64,000 bases of DNA from Saccharothrix deserti (GTDB lineage: Bacteria > Actinomycetota > Actinomycetes > Mycobacteriales > Pseudonocardiaceae). The DNA is taken from contig NZ_VKAB01000017.1 of the NCBI RefSeq assembly GCF_009769385.1, forward strand, positions 1 to 64,000, in the 5' to 3' direction. The notes under the pieces are model-generated. The model made no database searches. It was given only the letters and a program-made list of their open reading frames with translations, and was not told the origin of the DNA. This document shows, piece by piece, positions 15,570-23,639 of the stretch (positions are counted from its first letter, which is position 1; the number at the start of each line of letters is the position of its first letter). The position numbers and the translations under genes are program-made.

Positions 15570-15992
15570 ATGCAGGTGCTCTACACCGCGGAAGCCATCG
15601 CAGTCGGAGACGGTCGCAACGGCGAGGTCCGGTCCTCGGACGGCGTGATCGACGAGCAGCTCTCCACGCCCAAGGAGTTGGGCGGTCCCGGCGGTGACAA
15701 GACCAACCCCGAGCAGCTCTTCGCCGCCGGGTACGCGGCGTGCTTCCACAGCGCGCTGAAGGTCGCCGCCCGCCAGGTCAAGACCAAGATCGGTGAGACG
15801 ACGGTGACCGCGAAGGTCGGTCTCGGCCCCAACGGCGAAGGCGGCTTCCAGCTGACCGTGGAGCTGGCGACGCACATCCCGGGCGTCGAGCAGGCCGTGG
15901 CCGAGCAGCTGGTGGCCGCCGCCCACCAGATCTGCCCGTACTCCAACGCGACGCGCGGCAACATCGAGGTGGCTCTCACGACCACCGTGTGA
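15570..15992 (+). CDS. ohr: Organic hydroperoxide resistance protein (Ohr/OsmC)
   Basis: The product is a 140-residue Ohr-subfamily thiol peroxidase, which reduces organic and lipid hydroperoxides in the cytosol using dihydrolipoyl electron donors. The two redox cysteines are C58 in GYAACFHSAL and C122 in HQICPYSNATRGN, both in canonical context. Length matches the family. The ATG follows AAGGGAGA. An inverted repeat just upstream probably controls expression. The dps gene follows after 14 bases, so the pair forms an oxidative-stress operon. Confidence 0.95.
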   Translation: MQVLYTAEAIAVGDGRNGEVRSSDGVIDEQLSTPKELGGPGGDKTNPEQLFAAGYAACFHSALKVAARQVKTKIGETTVTAKVGLGPNGEGGFQLTVELATHIPGVEQAVAEQLVAAAHQICPYSNATRGNIEVALTTTV

Positions 15993-16006
15993 GGAGGCGT
16001 CAGACC

Positions 16007-16483
16007 ATGAGCAAGTCCCCGATCACCAGTCCGCTGTCCGAGGCCGACAAGGTGTCGGTGGGTGCGGTCCTCCAGGCCACCCTGGTCGACCTGGTCGACC
16101 TGTCCCTGGTGGCCAAGCAGGCGCACTGGAACGTGGTCGGCAAGAACTTCCGGAGCGTGCACCTCCAGCTCGACGAGCTGGTGACGACCGCCCGCACCTA
16201 CACCGACGAGGTGGCCGAACGCGCCGCCGCGCTGGGCATCTCGCCCGACGGCAAGGCGCGGACCGTGGCCGAGGGCTCGGGTGTGCCGGAGTTCCCCGGC
16301 GGCTGGCTCAAGGAGGACGAGGTCGTCACGGCGATCGTGACCGCGCTGGCCGAGCTGGTCCAGCGGTTGCGCGGCCGGATCGACGAGACGGACAAGTCCG
16401 ACCTGGTCACCCAGGACCTGCTGATCGAGATCACCAAGAACGTCGAGCAGGCGCACTGGATGTGGCAGGCGCAGCAGGCGTGA
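16007..16483 (+). CDS. dps: Dps family DNA-protecting ferritin-like protein
   Basis: The product is a 158-residue Dps miniferritin, a dodecamer that oxidises and stores iron and shields DNA from peroxide damage. The intersubunit ferroxidase residues are visible: H40 in KQAHWNVVGKNF, H52 and D56 in SVHLQLDEL, with acidic residues in TYTDEVAERA. GAGGAGG lies nine bases before the ATG used, and an in-frame ATG is not found closer. It follows ohr directly, and a strong hairpin terminator closes the operon. Confidence 0.93.
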   Translation: MSKSPITSPLSEADKVSVGAVLQATLVDLVDLSLVAKQAHWNVVGKNFRSVHLQLDELVTTARTYTDEVAERAAALGISPDGKARTVAEGSGVPEFPGGWLKEDEVVTAIVTALAELVQRLRGRIDETDKSDLVTQDLLIEITKNVEQAHWMWQAQQA

Positions 16484-16494
16484 GGCGGGGTGAA

Positions 16495-16527
16495 CGGCCC
16501 CGGGCGTCCGTTGGACGCCCGGGGCCG
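16495..16527 (+). terminator. Strong hairpin terminator after dps
   Basis: CGGCCCCGGGCGTCC (16495-16509) pairs perfectly with GGACGCCCGGGGCCG (16513-16527) around a 3-nt loop, eleven bases after the dps stop. There is no T-run. Confidence 0.8.
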
Positions 16528-16535
16528 CGGTGTCG

Positions 16536-16769
16536 TCAGAGCATTTCGACGGCCTGTTCCTCCAGTTCACGCGCCTGGTCGACGAGTGTCGCCAGGCGCT
16601 TCAACAGCGCGCGGACGGTCGTCTCGGACGGCGGCGCGGCGGCCATCGCGGCCTGGAGCCCGTCCACCCGGTCGTTCAACGACCGGATCGCCGCCGTGGC
16701 CGCCGCGCCTTCGGTGAGCTGGAGGCGCAGGCGTTCGGTGACGATCTCGTCGTAGGCCCGGGCGACCGG
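16536..16769 (-). pseudogene. Start-less coding fragment, helical protein C-terminus
   Basis: The minus-strand frame ending in TGA at 16538-16536 has clear coding bias for 77 codons (AYDEIVTERLRLQLTEG, then LLKRLATLVDQARELEEQ and AVEML at the end). It would form charged helices. A TGA directly precedes its first codon, and the only internal ATG or GTG lies more than 35 codons in, so no full-length start is available. It is most likely the remnant of a truncated or frameshifted gene. A short product from the internal GTG cannot be excluded. Confidence 0.45.
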
Positions 16770-16806
16770 TCAGGAGGTAGGGCGCGGGACGGCGCCTGCC
16801 GGCACC

Positions 16807-18615
16807 TTAAAGCACGCGTCGCACGAACGCGACCTCGGCGGCCGTCTGCCGGATGGTCTCCGCGACCACCAGCGAGCCGTGCCCGGCGTCGTACCGGTAC
16901 ACCTCGTACGTCGCACCCCGTGCGGCCAGCCGTTCCAGGTAGTTGTCGATCTGCCGGATCGGGCAGCGCGGGTCGTTCTCGCCCGCCAGCACCATCACGG
17001 GCGCGCGCACCGCGTCCACGTACGTCAACGGCGAGCACTCGTGGTACCGGTCGGGCAGCTCCTCCGGCGAACCGCCGAACAGCGCCCGGTCGAACGCCCG
17101 CAGCGGCTCCATCTCGTCCTCGTAGGCGGCCAGGTAGTCGGCCACCGGCACGCCCGCGACACCGGCCGCCCACCGCTCCGGCTGCGTGCCGAGCGCCAGC
17201 AGTGACAGGTAACCGCCCCACGACGCGCCGTTGACCACGCACTTCGCCGGGTCGGCGAACCCGGACGAGACGGCCCAGTCGTGCACCGCCGCCACGTCCT
17301 CCAGCTCGGTCAGCCCCGGCCGGCCCTCGATCGCGTCGCGCCACTTCGAGCCGTACCCGGTGGAGCCCCGGTAGTTCACGTGCACCACGGCGAACCCGGC
17401 GTCCAGCCACACCGCGCGGTAGGCGGAGAACCGGTCCTCGTCCGACGAGTGCGGCCCGCCGTGCAGGTGGAATACGGTCGGCAATGGACCGTCGGGCGCG
17501 CCGGCCGGGCGTGCCACGAGCGCGTGCACGTCACCCACGAACACGTCGGTCAGGTCGACGGACGCCGGCGCCTTGTGGCCGGGCGGCTCCAGCAGCACGC
17601 GTTCGTCGCCGTCCGCGTCGAGCACCCGCACCACACCCGGCTGCCCGGCCGAGGACCACGAGTACTCCACCGCGCCGTTCGGCCGCACGTTCGCGCTGCC
17701 GACCGTCCCGTGTGGAGTGTCCAATGCATACAAAACACCGGTGCCGAGGTCGTAGCGGTGCAACGTGTTCCGCGCCTGGAACGTGTGCACGACCAGCAGC
17801 GACCGCGCGTCCGGGTACCAGTCGGCGCTGATCTCGCCGGGCAGGTCGATCACGATCTCGATCTCGGTGTCCGCCGCGACGTCCCAGATCAGCAGCTCGT
17901 CCTTGCCGCGCCGCTCGTGCCCGACCAGCAGCCGGTTGTCACCGCGCACCGGGCTGAACGCGATCGCGTCCAGGCCCTTGCCCGGCCCGTCCCACTTCTC
18001 GGCGACCGTCTCGCCGGACGGCGTCACCACGCGCAGCGCGGCGTGCCGGTTATCGCCGTGCTCTGAGTGCGACAGCACGACCAGCGTCTCGTCCTTGGAC
18101 AGCGCGGACACGCCGCCGTCGTTCTCGTGCTGGTAGATCACCTCGGCCGAGCCGCCGCCACGCGCGACGTACACCGTCGTGCCGTCGTCGGTGGACGTGC
18201 CGACCGCGACCACCTCGTGCCCGATCTCCAACCCCGCCGGGTACCCGGCCTGCACGCCGTCCACGGCGGGCTTCGGGTCACCGCCCCGCTCGAACGGCTC
18301 GCTGACCCACGTGCCGAACTCGTCGCCGTCCGTGTCGGCGAACCACCAGATGGTCTCGCCGTCCGGGCTCAGCGCGGCGTGCGACGTGCCGTTCGGGCGG
18401 TCGGTGACCTTGCGGTGGCTGTCCGTGGCGCGGTCCCAGGCGTAGATCTCCCACACGCCGCTGGAGTTCGACAGGTACAGGCTGCGGTCCGGCGCGTCGT
18501 CCGCCCAACCGGGCAGGCTCACGCGCGGTGCCGTGAAGCGGGCCCGCCAGCGGGCTTCGGCCTCGGCGTCGGCGAACAGCTGGTCGGGCACTTCGGCGGT
18601 CGGGTGCGTCGTCAC
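16807..18615 (-). CDS. S9-family prolyl oligopeptidase-like serine peptidase
   Basis: The product is 602 residues. The N-terminal two-thirds form a beta-propeller (repeated strands such as HAALSPDGETIWWFAD and LDAIAFSPVRGDNRLLVG). The C-terminal alpha/beta-hydrolase carries the triad: Ser in NGASWGGYLSL, Asp in LAGENDPRCPI and His in YDAGHGSLV. HLHGGPHS supplies the oxyanion strand. Such enzymes cleave peptides after Pro or remove acyl-amino acids, and no signal peptide is seen. The GTG start overlaps the TGA of the upstream methyltransferase gene (GTGA) with a G-rich ribosome-binding site, so the two are coupled. Confidence 0.9.
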   Translation of the reverse strand: MTTHPTAEVPDQLFADAEAEARWRARFTAPRVSLPGWADDAPDRSLYLSNSSGVWEIYAWDRATDSHRKVTDRPNGTSHAALSPDGETIWWFADTDGDEFGTWVSEPFERGGDPKPAVDGVQAGYPAGLEIGHEVVAVGTSTDDGTTVYVARGGGSAEVIYQHENDGGVSALSKDETLVVLSHSEHGDNRHAALRVVTPSGETVAEKWDGPGKGLDAIAFSPVRGDNRLLVGHERRGKDELLIWDVAADTEIEIVIDLPGEISADWYPDARSLLVVHTFQARNTLHRYDLGTGVLYALDTPHGTVGSANVRPNGAVEYSWSSAGQPGVVRVLDADGDERVLLEPPGHKAPASVDLTDVFVGDVHALVARPAGAPDGPLPTVFHLHGGPHSSDEDRFSAYRAVWLDAGFAVVHVNYRGSTGYGSKWRDAIEGRPGLTELEDVAAVHDWAVSSGFADPAKCVVNGASWGGYLSLLALGTQPERWAAGVAGVPVADYLAAYEDEMEPLRAFDRALFGGSPEELPDRYHECSPLTYVDAVRAPVMVLAGENDPRCPIRQIDNYLERLAARGATYEVYRYDAGHGSLVVAETIRQTAAEVAFVRRVL

Positions 18616-19406
18616 ACCCCCGATCCTGCCGGCTTCCGCGCGGTGATCAGGTAGTAGTCGACCAGACCCCGCTCGAACGCGCGCAACCAGTTGCGGTCCC
18701 ACCGGTCCGGGCGCGGTCCCAGTTCGAGCCACCGGTCCAGGCCCCGCCAGACGTGCTCGCCGATGCTGTGCGCGGTCACCTGCTCGAACCCGGCTTCGCG
18801 GAGGTGGTCCAGCACGTCGTCGACCGGGTGGGCGAGGTCGAGGCCGGAGGCGAACGTCTTCAGCAGCTCGGCTAGCTGCTGCCCGGCCCGGTCGTGCCGG
18901 GCGAAGAAGGTGGTCAGCGCGAACCGGCCGCCGGGTGCGAGCACACGGGCGCTCTCGCGCGCGAACCCCGGGACGTCCTCGAAGTGCTGGGCGGCCTCGA
19001 CGGACAGCAGGGCGTCGAACGAGGCGTCGGGGAACGGCAGGTCGCTGGACGAGCCCTGGACGAACGCCACCCGCGGGTCGTCGTTGGCTGCTGTCGCCCG
19101 CGCCACCTGCTCCGGCGTCAGGTCCACACCGCGCACGAGGCCGGGGTCGCGGTGCAGGACGCGGCGCGCACCCAGCCCGCGTCCGCAGCCCACTTCGAGC
19201 ACGTGGTCTCCCGCGCGCACCGGCAAGGCGTCCAAGACGACGTCGTACAGGGCTTCCTGGGTGGCGACGCGCTGCTCGACGGTCAGGTCGCCGTCCAACG
19301 GGATGCCCGCCCAGTACCCGAAGTTGATGAAGCCGCCCGCGAACACCGGCAACGCCGCCAGGTCGCCCGCGCCGTACACCCGCTGCACTTCCGTCCGGTC
19401 TGCCAC
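18612..19406 (-). CDS. SAM-dependent methyltransferase (UbiE/sterol-methyltransferase-like)
   Basis: The product is a 264-residue class I methyltransferase. HVLEVGCGRGLGARRVL is motif I, GVDLTPEQVARA motif II, and FPDASFDALLSVEAAQHFED with ESARVLAPGGRFALTTFF the post-I and motif III region. The arrangement is like small-molecule C- or O-methyltransferases acting on lipophilic substrates. The start is a GTG giving VADRTEVQRVYG, since the longer upstream frame lacks coding character. It is translationally coupled to the downstream S9 peptidase and divergent from the DUF3291 gene. The substrate is unknown. Confidence 0.85.
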   Translation of the reverse strand: MADRTEVQRVYGAGDLAALPVFAGGFINFGYWAGIPLDGDLTVEQRVATQEALYDVVLDALPVRAGDHVLEVGCGRGLGARRVLHRDPGLVRGVDLTPEQVARATAANDDPRVAFVQGSSSDLPFPDASFDALLSVEAAQHFEDVPGFARESARVLAPGGRFALTTFFARHDRAGQQLAELLKTFASGLDLAHPVDDVLDHLREAGFEQVTAHSIGEHVWRGLDRWLELGPRPDRWDRNWLRAFERGLVDYYLITARKPAGSGV

Positions 19407-19436
19407 ACCCCGATCTTGCCGATTAACGTGCGGGGC

Positions 19437-19943
19437 ATGACTGGGGAGAGCTTCGACTTGGCGCAGGTGAACATCGGCCGGATGCTCGCGCCGCTGGACA
19501 GTCCGCGGATGGCGGGTTTCGTGGCGGCGTTGGAGCCGGTGAACGCGGTGGCCGACCGGGCGGCGGGTTTCCGGTGGCGGTTGCAGACCGAGGACGGCGA
19601 CGCGACCGCGATGCGGGTCTTCGACGACGAGTGGCTGCTGGTGAACATGTCGACGTGGGCGTCGCACCAGGCGCTGGTCGACTACGTGTACGGGCCGGAG
19701 CACGTGGCCGTGCTGCGGGAGCGGCGGCAGTACTTCGAGCGGCCGGCCGAGGCGATGACCGCGCTCTGGTGGGTGCCGGCGGGCCACCGGCCGACCGTGG
19801 CGGAGGCGCAGGAACGGCTGGTGAGGCTGCGGGAGCAGGGTCCGACGCCGTTCGCGTTCACGTTGCGTGAGACGTTCCCGGCGCCGGACGCGACGGAGGG
19901 TGACCTGGTCGTGCGCGACCTGACGGGCTGCGGGGTGGACTAG
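19437..19943 (+). CDS. DUF3291-domain protein
   Basis: The product is a 168-residue protein of the DUF3291 family (AQVNIGRMLAPLDSPRMAGFV at the N-terminus, then FRWRLQTEDGDATAM, NMSTWASHQALVDYVY and TALWWVPAGHRPTV). This is a dimeric alpha-beta-barrel-like fold of unknown function, resembling antibiotic-biosynthesis monooxygenase domains. TAACGT at 19424-19429 lies seven bases before the ATG, so translation is probably leaderless. The stop shares CTAG with the convergent membrane-protein gene. Confidence 0.85.
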   Translation: MTGESFDLAQVNIGRMLAPLDSPRMAGFVAALEPVNAVADRAAGFRWRLQTEDGDATAMRVFDDEWLLVNMSTWASHQALVDYVYGPEHVAVLRERRQYFERPAEAMTALWWVPAGHRPTVAEAQERLVRLREQGPTPFAFTLRETFPAPDATEGDLVVRDLTGCGVD

Positions 19944-20152
19944 CGGTCGAGTTCCTCGGCCAGGATCCGGTCCAGCTTGTGGGACGCCCTGACCGTGGCG
20001 CGGCAGGTCAGGGCGACGAGCGCGGCGGCCGTCGCGAAGACCACTGCCACCACGGGCGAGGTCAGGAGCGCGAGGACACCGGCTAAGCCGAGCGCGACCT
20101 GGGTCCAGGCCACGACGGGGACCCAGCTCTTGGTGGTGGTCGTGATGATCAT
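19940..20152 (-). CDS. Small two-helix membrane protein
   Basis: The product is 70 residues with two adjacent hydrophobic helices (WTQVALGLAGVLALLTSPVV and AVVFATAAALVALTC) and a charged C-terminal tail ending LDRILAEELDR. No family is recognised. AGGGAG stands about eight bases before the ATG, and a promoter with TTGACG and TAACAA lies upstream. The gene is convergent with, and overlaps by four bases, the DUF3291 gene. Confidence 0.75.
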   Translation of the reverse strand: MIITTTTKSWVPVVAWTQVALGLAGVLALLTSPVVAVVFATAAALVALTCRATVRASHKLDRILAEELDR

Positions 20153-20227
20153 GTGAGTTTCTCCCTGTGTCGCGGCGGGGGGCGCTGGAGCGGGCGCGTT
20201 GACTCGTCGTCGTCCGAACCCCGCCGC

Positions 20228-20256
20228 TTGTTACGCACCGTGATTTGAATCGTCAA
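20228..20256 (-). promoter_or_regulatory. Probable promoter of the small membrane protein gene
   Basis: On the minus strand TTGACG (plus 20251-20256) and TAACAA (plus 20228-20233) are 17 bp apart, about 75 bases upstream of the ATG at 20152. The surrounding DNA is less G+C-rich than the genes. The remainder of 20153-20409 shows no gene. Confidence 0.5.
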
Positions 20257-20409
20257 CTTTCACCTGATCGGGTCAACGGAACGTGACGAACCTTCGGGTG
20301 GTTGGCGTAGTGGGGCACTTAATCAACAGCGGGGAGTGACTCGTAACGTCCTCGTTGGTCCGAACGAATCACGGATTACACGGTGGTGACTACAGGGGAG
20401 GTCTGACCG

Positions 20410-20610
20410 ATGATCGAGAACACGGTTCGGCAGGGCGGTCGCGTCGGGTGTGTTGATGCCCTGGGTCGTCGGCGGACGCTGGAGGTCACGCTCACCGAAG
20501 AGGGCAACGTCTGCATCCACACCCCGCCCGGCGAGTCGGCGAAGCTCGACTGGAACGAGGTCGGCGAACTCCTCCGACGCCTGGCCGAACTCCGCCCGCA
20601 CGTGAAGTAA
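20410..20610 (+). CDS. Small conserved-looking hypothetical protein
   Basis: The product is 66 residues, beginning MIENTVRQGGRVGCVDALG and ending WNEVGELLRRLAELRPHVK. It reads as a small beta-sheet (RTLEVTLTEEGNVCIHTPPG) followed by one amphipathic helix. GGGGAGG precedes the ATG with good spacing, and a perfect terminator hairpin follows the stop. That supports a genuine, separately transcribed small gene. I do not recognise a function. Two Cys residues are present but not in a metal-binding pattern. Confidence 0.75.
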   Translation: MIENTVRQGGRVGCVDALGRRRTLEVTLTEEGNVCIHTPPGESAKLDWNEVGELLRRLAELRPHVK

Positions 20611-20615
20611 CGCCT

Positions 20616-20645
20616 GGTCGGGAGGGTCGGCGGACCCTCCCGACC
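20616..20645. terminator. Perfect hairpin between convergent genes
   Basis: GGTCGGGAGGGTC and GACCCTCCCGACC form a 13-bp perfect stem with a GGCG loop between the small hypothetical gene and the convergent TetR gene. It probably serves both. Confidence 0.8.
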
Positions 20646-20659
20646 ACCGCGCTCGTCCG

Positions 20660-21250
20660 TCAAGCCCGCTCGCGTCCCTTGAGCAGGGGCAGGAAGACCT
20701 CGTCCACGATCTCCACGATCGTGGCGTCCGGCACGGTGGCCAGGCCTTGTGTCAGGTATTCGTTGCGCAGCAACCCGATCGCCACGGTCGCGACCCGCGG
20801 GTGCAGGGCCTCCGCTGACAACTCGCCGCGTGCGACCGCCCGGACCAGCATCGTCAGCCACGCTTTCAAGCCGCCGTCGCCCAACTGGTTCTGCAGCTGC
20901 GCGAGCAGCTCGGGTTCGTCGCCGATGCCCGCCAGCAGGCCGCGCAGGACGTCGCCGCGTGGTGACGACTGGTCGCCGTTGATCCGGCGCAGCATCGTCA
21001 GCACGTCGGTGCGCAGGTCACCCGTGTCCGGCGGGTGGAGTTCGACCTCGGCCAGCTGCCGGTAGGCGGCGACGCCGAGCGCCGCGCGGTTCGGCCAACG
21101 CCGGTAGATCGCGTTCTTGTTGGTGCCCGCGCGTTTGGCGACGCGGTCCATGGTGAGCCCGGCGTACCCCGACTCGATCAGTTCGTCGGCCGCCGCGTTC
21201 AGGATCGCCTGCTCCAGCGCCGCGCCGCGCCGCCTGGTCGCACCTTCCAC
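20660..21250 (-). CDS. TetR-family transcriptional regulator
   Basis: The product is 196 residues. The N-terminal helix-turn-helix is typical: ILNAAADELIESGYAGLTMD, then RVAKRAGTNKNAIYRRWPNR. The C-terminal two-thirds is a TetR_C ligand domain (LRRINGDQSSPRGDVLRGLL). A second GTG six bases upstream abuts the GGAGGA element with no spacer, so the inner GTG is preferred. The gene is divergent from the gene at 21354. Three GTACCTTA half-sites in the intergenic region make it the likely repressor of both directions. Confidence 0.9.
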   Translation of the reverse strand: MEGATRRRGAALEQAILNAAADELIESGYAGLTMDRVAKRAGTNKNAIYRRWPNRAALGVAAYRQLAEVELHPPDTGDLRTDVLTMLRRINGDQSSPRGDVLRGLLAGIGDEPELLAQLQNQLGDGGLKAWLTMLVRAVARGELSAEALHPRVATVAIGLLRNEYLTQGLATVPDATIVEIVDEVFLPLLKGRERA

Positions 21251-21274
21251 GTGCACTCCTCCTGGGTACTGGAA

Positions 21275-21338
21275 GTACCTTACTGAAGTCGGTGACGTAC
21301 TAGGTAGACATGGGTTTAAGGTACTTGACGTACCTTAA
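21275..21338. promoter_or_regulatory. TetR operator region with three GTACCTTA boxes
   Basis: TTAAGGTAC (21316-21324) and GTACCTTAA (21330-21338) are perfect 9-bp arms around TTGAC. A third half-site GTACCTTA occurs at 21275-21282 next to the tetR start. The dyad lies about 20 bases before the divergent gene's start and includes the -35-like TTGACG. Confidence 0.7.
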
Positions 21339-21353
21339 CTTGAGAGGGTGGAC

Positions 21354-22343
21354 ATGCGAGCCAAGGGCATCACCTACGACACCGGTTTCCTCAACGGGGG
21401 CGTGAGCACGCACCCGTCGTTCGACCTGGCGACCGTGCGGGAGGACATGCGCGTGATCCGCGAGGAACTGCACTGCACGGCGGTGCGCGTCACCGGCGGC
21501 GACCCCGACCGGCTCGAACTGGCCGCCACGATCGCGGCGGACGTGGGCTTGGAGGTGTGGTTCTGACCGTTCACGTGCGACCTGACCCGGGACGAGCTGC
21601 TGGACCTGCTGGCCGACTGCGCCACCCGCGCCGAGCGGCTGCGCGCGGCCGGGGCGGAGGTCGTGTTCGTCACCGGCGCGGAGTTGAGCCTGTTCACCAA
21701 GGGCTTCCTGCCCGGTGACGACCTCGACGAACGACTGGGACTGCTGGCCGACCGCGGCCGGCTGGTCGCGGCGCTGCCCACGGTCCCGTCGCTGATCAAC
21801 GACTTCCTCGGCAAGGCGGTCGCCGTGGTGCGCGAGCGGTTCGGCGGCAAGGTCACGTACGCGTCCATCCAGTTCGAGGGCGTCGACTGGGAGCCGTTCG
21901 ACTTCCTCTCGATCGACCTGTACCGGACGGCCGGGATCGCGGACCGGTTCGTGCCCGCCGTGCGCCGACTGGTGGCGTCCGGCAAACCGGTCGCGATCAC
22001 CGAGTTCGGCAGCGCGACGTTCCGGGGCGCGGCGGCGCGGGGCGCGGAGGGCGGCATGATCGTCGTGTACGAGGGCGCGGAGCCGGTCGGGCTGGACGGC
22101 GACTACACGCGTGACGAGGACGAGCAGGCCGCCGTGATCCGCGAACTGCTGGAGGTCTTCGAGGCGGAGGACGTCGACAGCGCGTTCCTGTGCACCTTCG
22201 CCTGCTACCACCTGCCGCACCGCCCCGACGACCCGCGTCGCGACCTCGACCTGGGCGGCTACGGCGTGGTGAAGGTGCTGGACGACGGCACGTGGCGGCG
22301 GAAGGCCGCGTTCGGCTCCGTCGCCGAGCACTACCGGGGCTGA
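21354..22343 (+). pseudogene. TIM-barrel-like protein (labelled 'abortive phage infection protein' in relatives), interrupted by one TGA
   Basis: A 330-codon frame is interrupted only at 21564-21566 by TGA, between GLEVWF and PFTCDLTRDELLD. The same frame resumes with full coding bias to 22343. I recognise the family from actinobacterial proteins annotated as abortive phage infection protein. The fold looks like a glycoside-hydrolase-type TIM barrel, with PVAITEFGSATFRG resembling a nucleophile strand. Relatives, as I recall them, continue with a serine where the TGA stands. Possible explanations are a nonsense mutation, read-through of the leaky UGA-C context, or a sequencing error. The start ATG follows GAGAGGG. 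The gene is under the divergent TetR repressor's operators. A defence role is not shown. Confidence 0.6.
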
Positions 22344-22385
22344 AAAGGGTTGGCGGATCGACGTGCGCACCACTCCAATGGATCC

Positions 22386-23135
22386 GTGATCAACCACACG
22401 GAACTGAACCGCCGCTACTGGGAGGACAGCGCCGCCGCCTGGCACGGGCCGTTGGCCCGGGAGCACTGGGCGCGCACGGAACCCCGCTGGGGCCTGTGGG
22501 CGACGCCGGAGTCGCAGGTCTCGGCGCTGCCCCCGGACCTGTCCGGGATGGACGTGATCGAACTCGGCTGCGGCACCGCGTACGTGTCGGCGTGGCTGGC
22601 CAGGCTGGGCGCCCGGCCCGTCGGCATCGACATCTCGGCCAAGCAACTCGCCACCGCCCGCACCATGCAGGCCGAGTTCGGCCTGGAGTTCCCGCTGATC
22701 CTCGGCGACGCCGAACAGGTGCCGCGCGACGACGCCACGTTCGACCTCGCGATCAGCGAGTACGGCGCGTCCCTGTGGTGCGACCCGTACCGCTGGATCC
22801 CGGAAGCCGCCCGCCTGCTCAGGCCCGGCGGACACCTGGTCTTCCTGCACCGGTCGCCGCTGTTCGCCCTGTGCACCCGCGAGGGCGGCACGGCGTCGAC
22901 GTCGTTGCAGCGCCCCCAGTTCGGCCTGCGGCGGGTGGACTACAGCACGTCGGCGGAGTTCACCCTGGGCCACGGCGAGATGCTGCGGCTGCTCCGGTCG
23001 TCCGGCTTCACCGTCGAGGACCTGATCGAGATCCAGGCCCCGGACCCCGCGCACCGCGAGTACGACGACGTCTCGTCGTCGTGGGCGCACCAGTGGCCGA
23101 GCGAGGAGATCTGGAAGGCCCGCCTGACCACCTGA
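22386..23135 (+). CDS. Class I SAM-dependent methyltransferase
   Basis: The product is 249 residues. DVIELGCGTAYVSAWLARLG is motif I, PVGIDISAKQLATARTM motif II, and LILGDAEQVPRDDATFDLAI the acidic loop, followed by EAARLLRPGGHLVFL. The N-terminus NRRYWEDSAAAWHGPLARE is typical of UbiE/YcgJ-like methyltransferases of unknown substrate. The GTG start lacks a strong ribosome-binding site and lies 40 bases after the interrupted gene, so the two may share a transcript. A GC hairpin follows the stop after about 30 bases. Confidence 0.85.
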   Translation: MINHTELNRRYWEDSAAAWHGPLAREHWARTEPRWGLWATPESQVSALPPDLSGMDVIELGCGTAYVSAWLARLGARPVGIDISAKQLATARTMQAEFGLEFPLILGDAEQVPRDDATFDLAISEYGASLWCDPYRWIPEAARLLRPGGHLVFLHRSPLFALCTREGGTASTSLQRPQFGLRRVDYSTSAEFTLGHGEMLRLLRSSGFTVEDLIEIQAPDPAHREYDDVSSSWAHQWPSEEIWKARLTT

Positions 23136-23168
23136 CCGCTGACCACCTGACCGCGGATTGCTGCTGTA

Positions 23169-23186
23169 CCGGGGTTGTACCCCCGG
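23169..23186 (+). terminator. Hairpin after the methyltransferase gene
   Basis: CCGGGG and CCCCGG pair around TTGTAC shortly after the methyltransferase stop. It is a modest stem without a T-run. Confidence 0.4.
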
Positions 23187-23603
23187 ATGCTCTGCTGGCC
23201 ACCGGCTTGTCGACAGGCGGTTCTCATGGCCCTCAACAAGCTCGCCGCCGAGCGGTGGTTCAACCGCTGAACCCCCGGCAGGCCACCAGGTCGTGCTCTT
23301 CGTCCCGAACCGGGGCGGGTGCGTCGACGCACCCGTCGAACAGGTCGACTTGGGTTACCAGGACGCGGCGGGCGTACTGCGGCGCCTGCACGAGGCCTGG
23401 CACGGCACGACGTCCACGGCACGGATCACCGCGGCGGCCTGCTCCTCCCGCTCGCCCTGCTCCTGGCGGGCGCGGTGGTCTCCGCGCAGCCGGCGGCGCC
23501 ACGCCGATCGGGGCCGGGCGAGGAGATCCGGAAGGCGCGTCTGCCATCTCCGCAGGTGAGGTAGGTGGACTCACTCGAACGAGCAAATCTATGATCGCTG
23601 GGG
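23187..23603. other. Region of decayed coding sequence; no intact gene
   Basis: About 400 bases carry no complete gene. Short stretches look coding, such as QVVLFVPNRGGCVDAP and LLLPLALLLAGAVVSAQPA, but they lie in different frames without starts. GAGGAGATCCGGAAGGC near 23520 echoes the 3' end of the preceding methyltransferase gene (EEIWKARL). This could be a relic of duplication or chance. Confidence 0.4.
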
Positions 23604-23633
23604 TAGACATTCGCACGTGATCGTGTGTAGTGT
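23604..23633 (+). promoter_or_regulatory. Promoter of the putative structured RNA
   Basis: TAGACA (23604-23609) and TAGTGT (23628-23633) are 18 bp apart and form a recognisable -35/-10 pair. Transcription would begin near 23640, at the start of a 540-base stretch without codon bias that ends in a perfect hairpin. Confidence 0.5.
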
Positions 23634-23639
23634 TCTCCT

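Noticed and set aside
21564-21566. Selenocysteine codon
   Set aside because: The family residue expected here is not Cys, there is no catalytic context, and no SECIS-like stem follows the TGA.
21354-22343. Phage defence gene
   Set aside because: The 'abortive phage infection' label used for relatives is only an annotation habit. The sequence looks like a TIM-barrel enzyme, and no defence neighbours are present.
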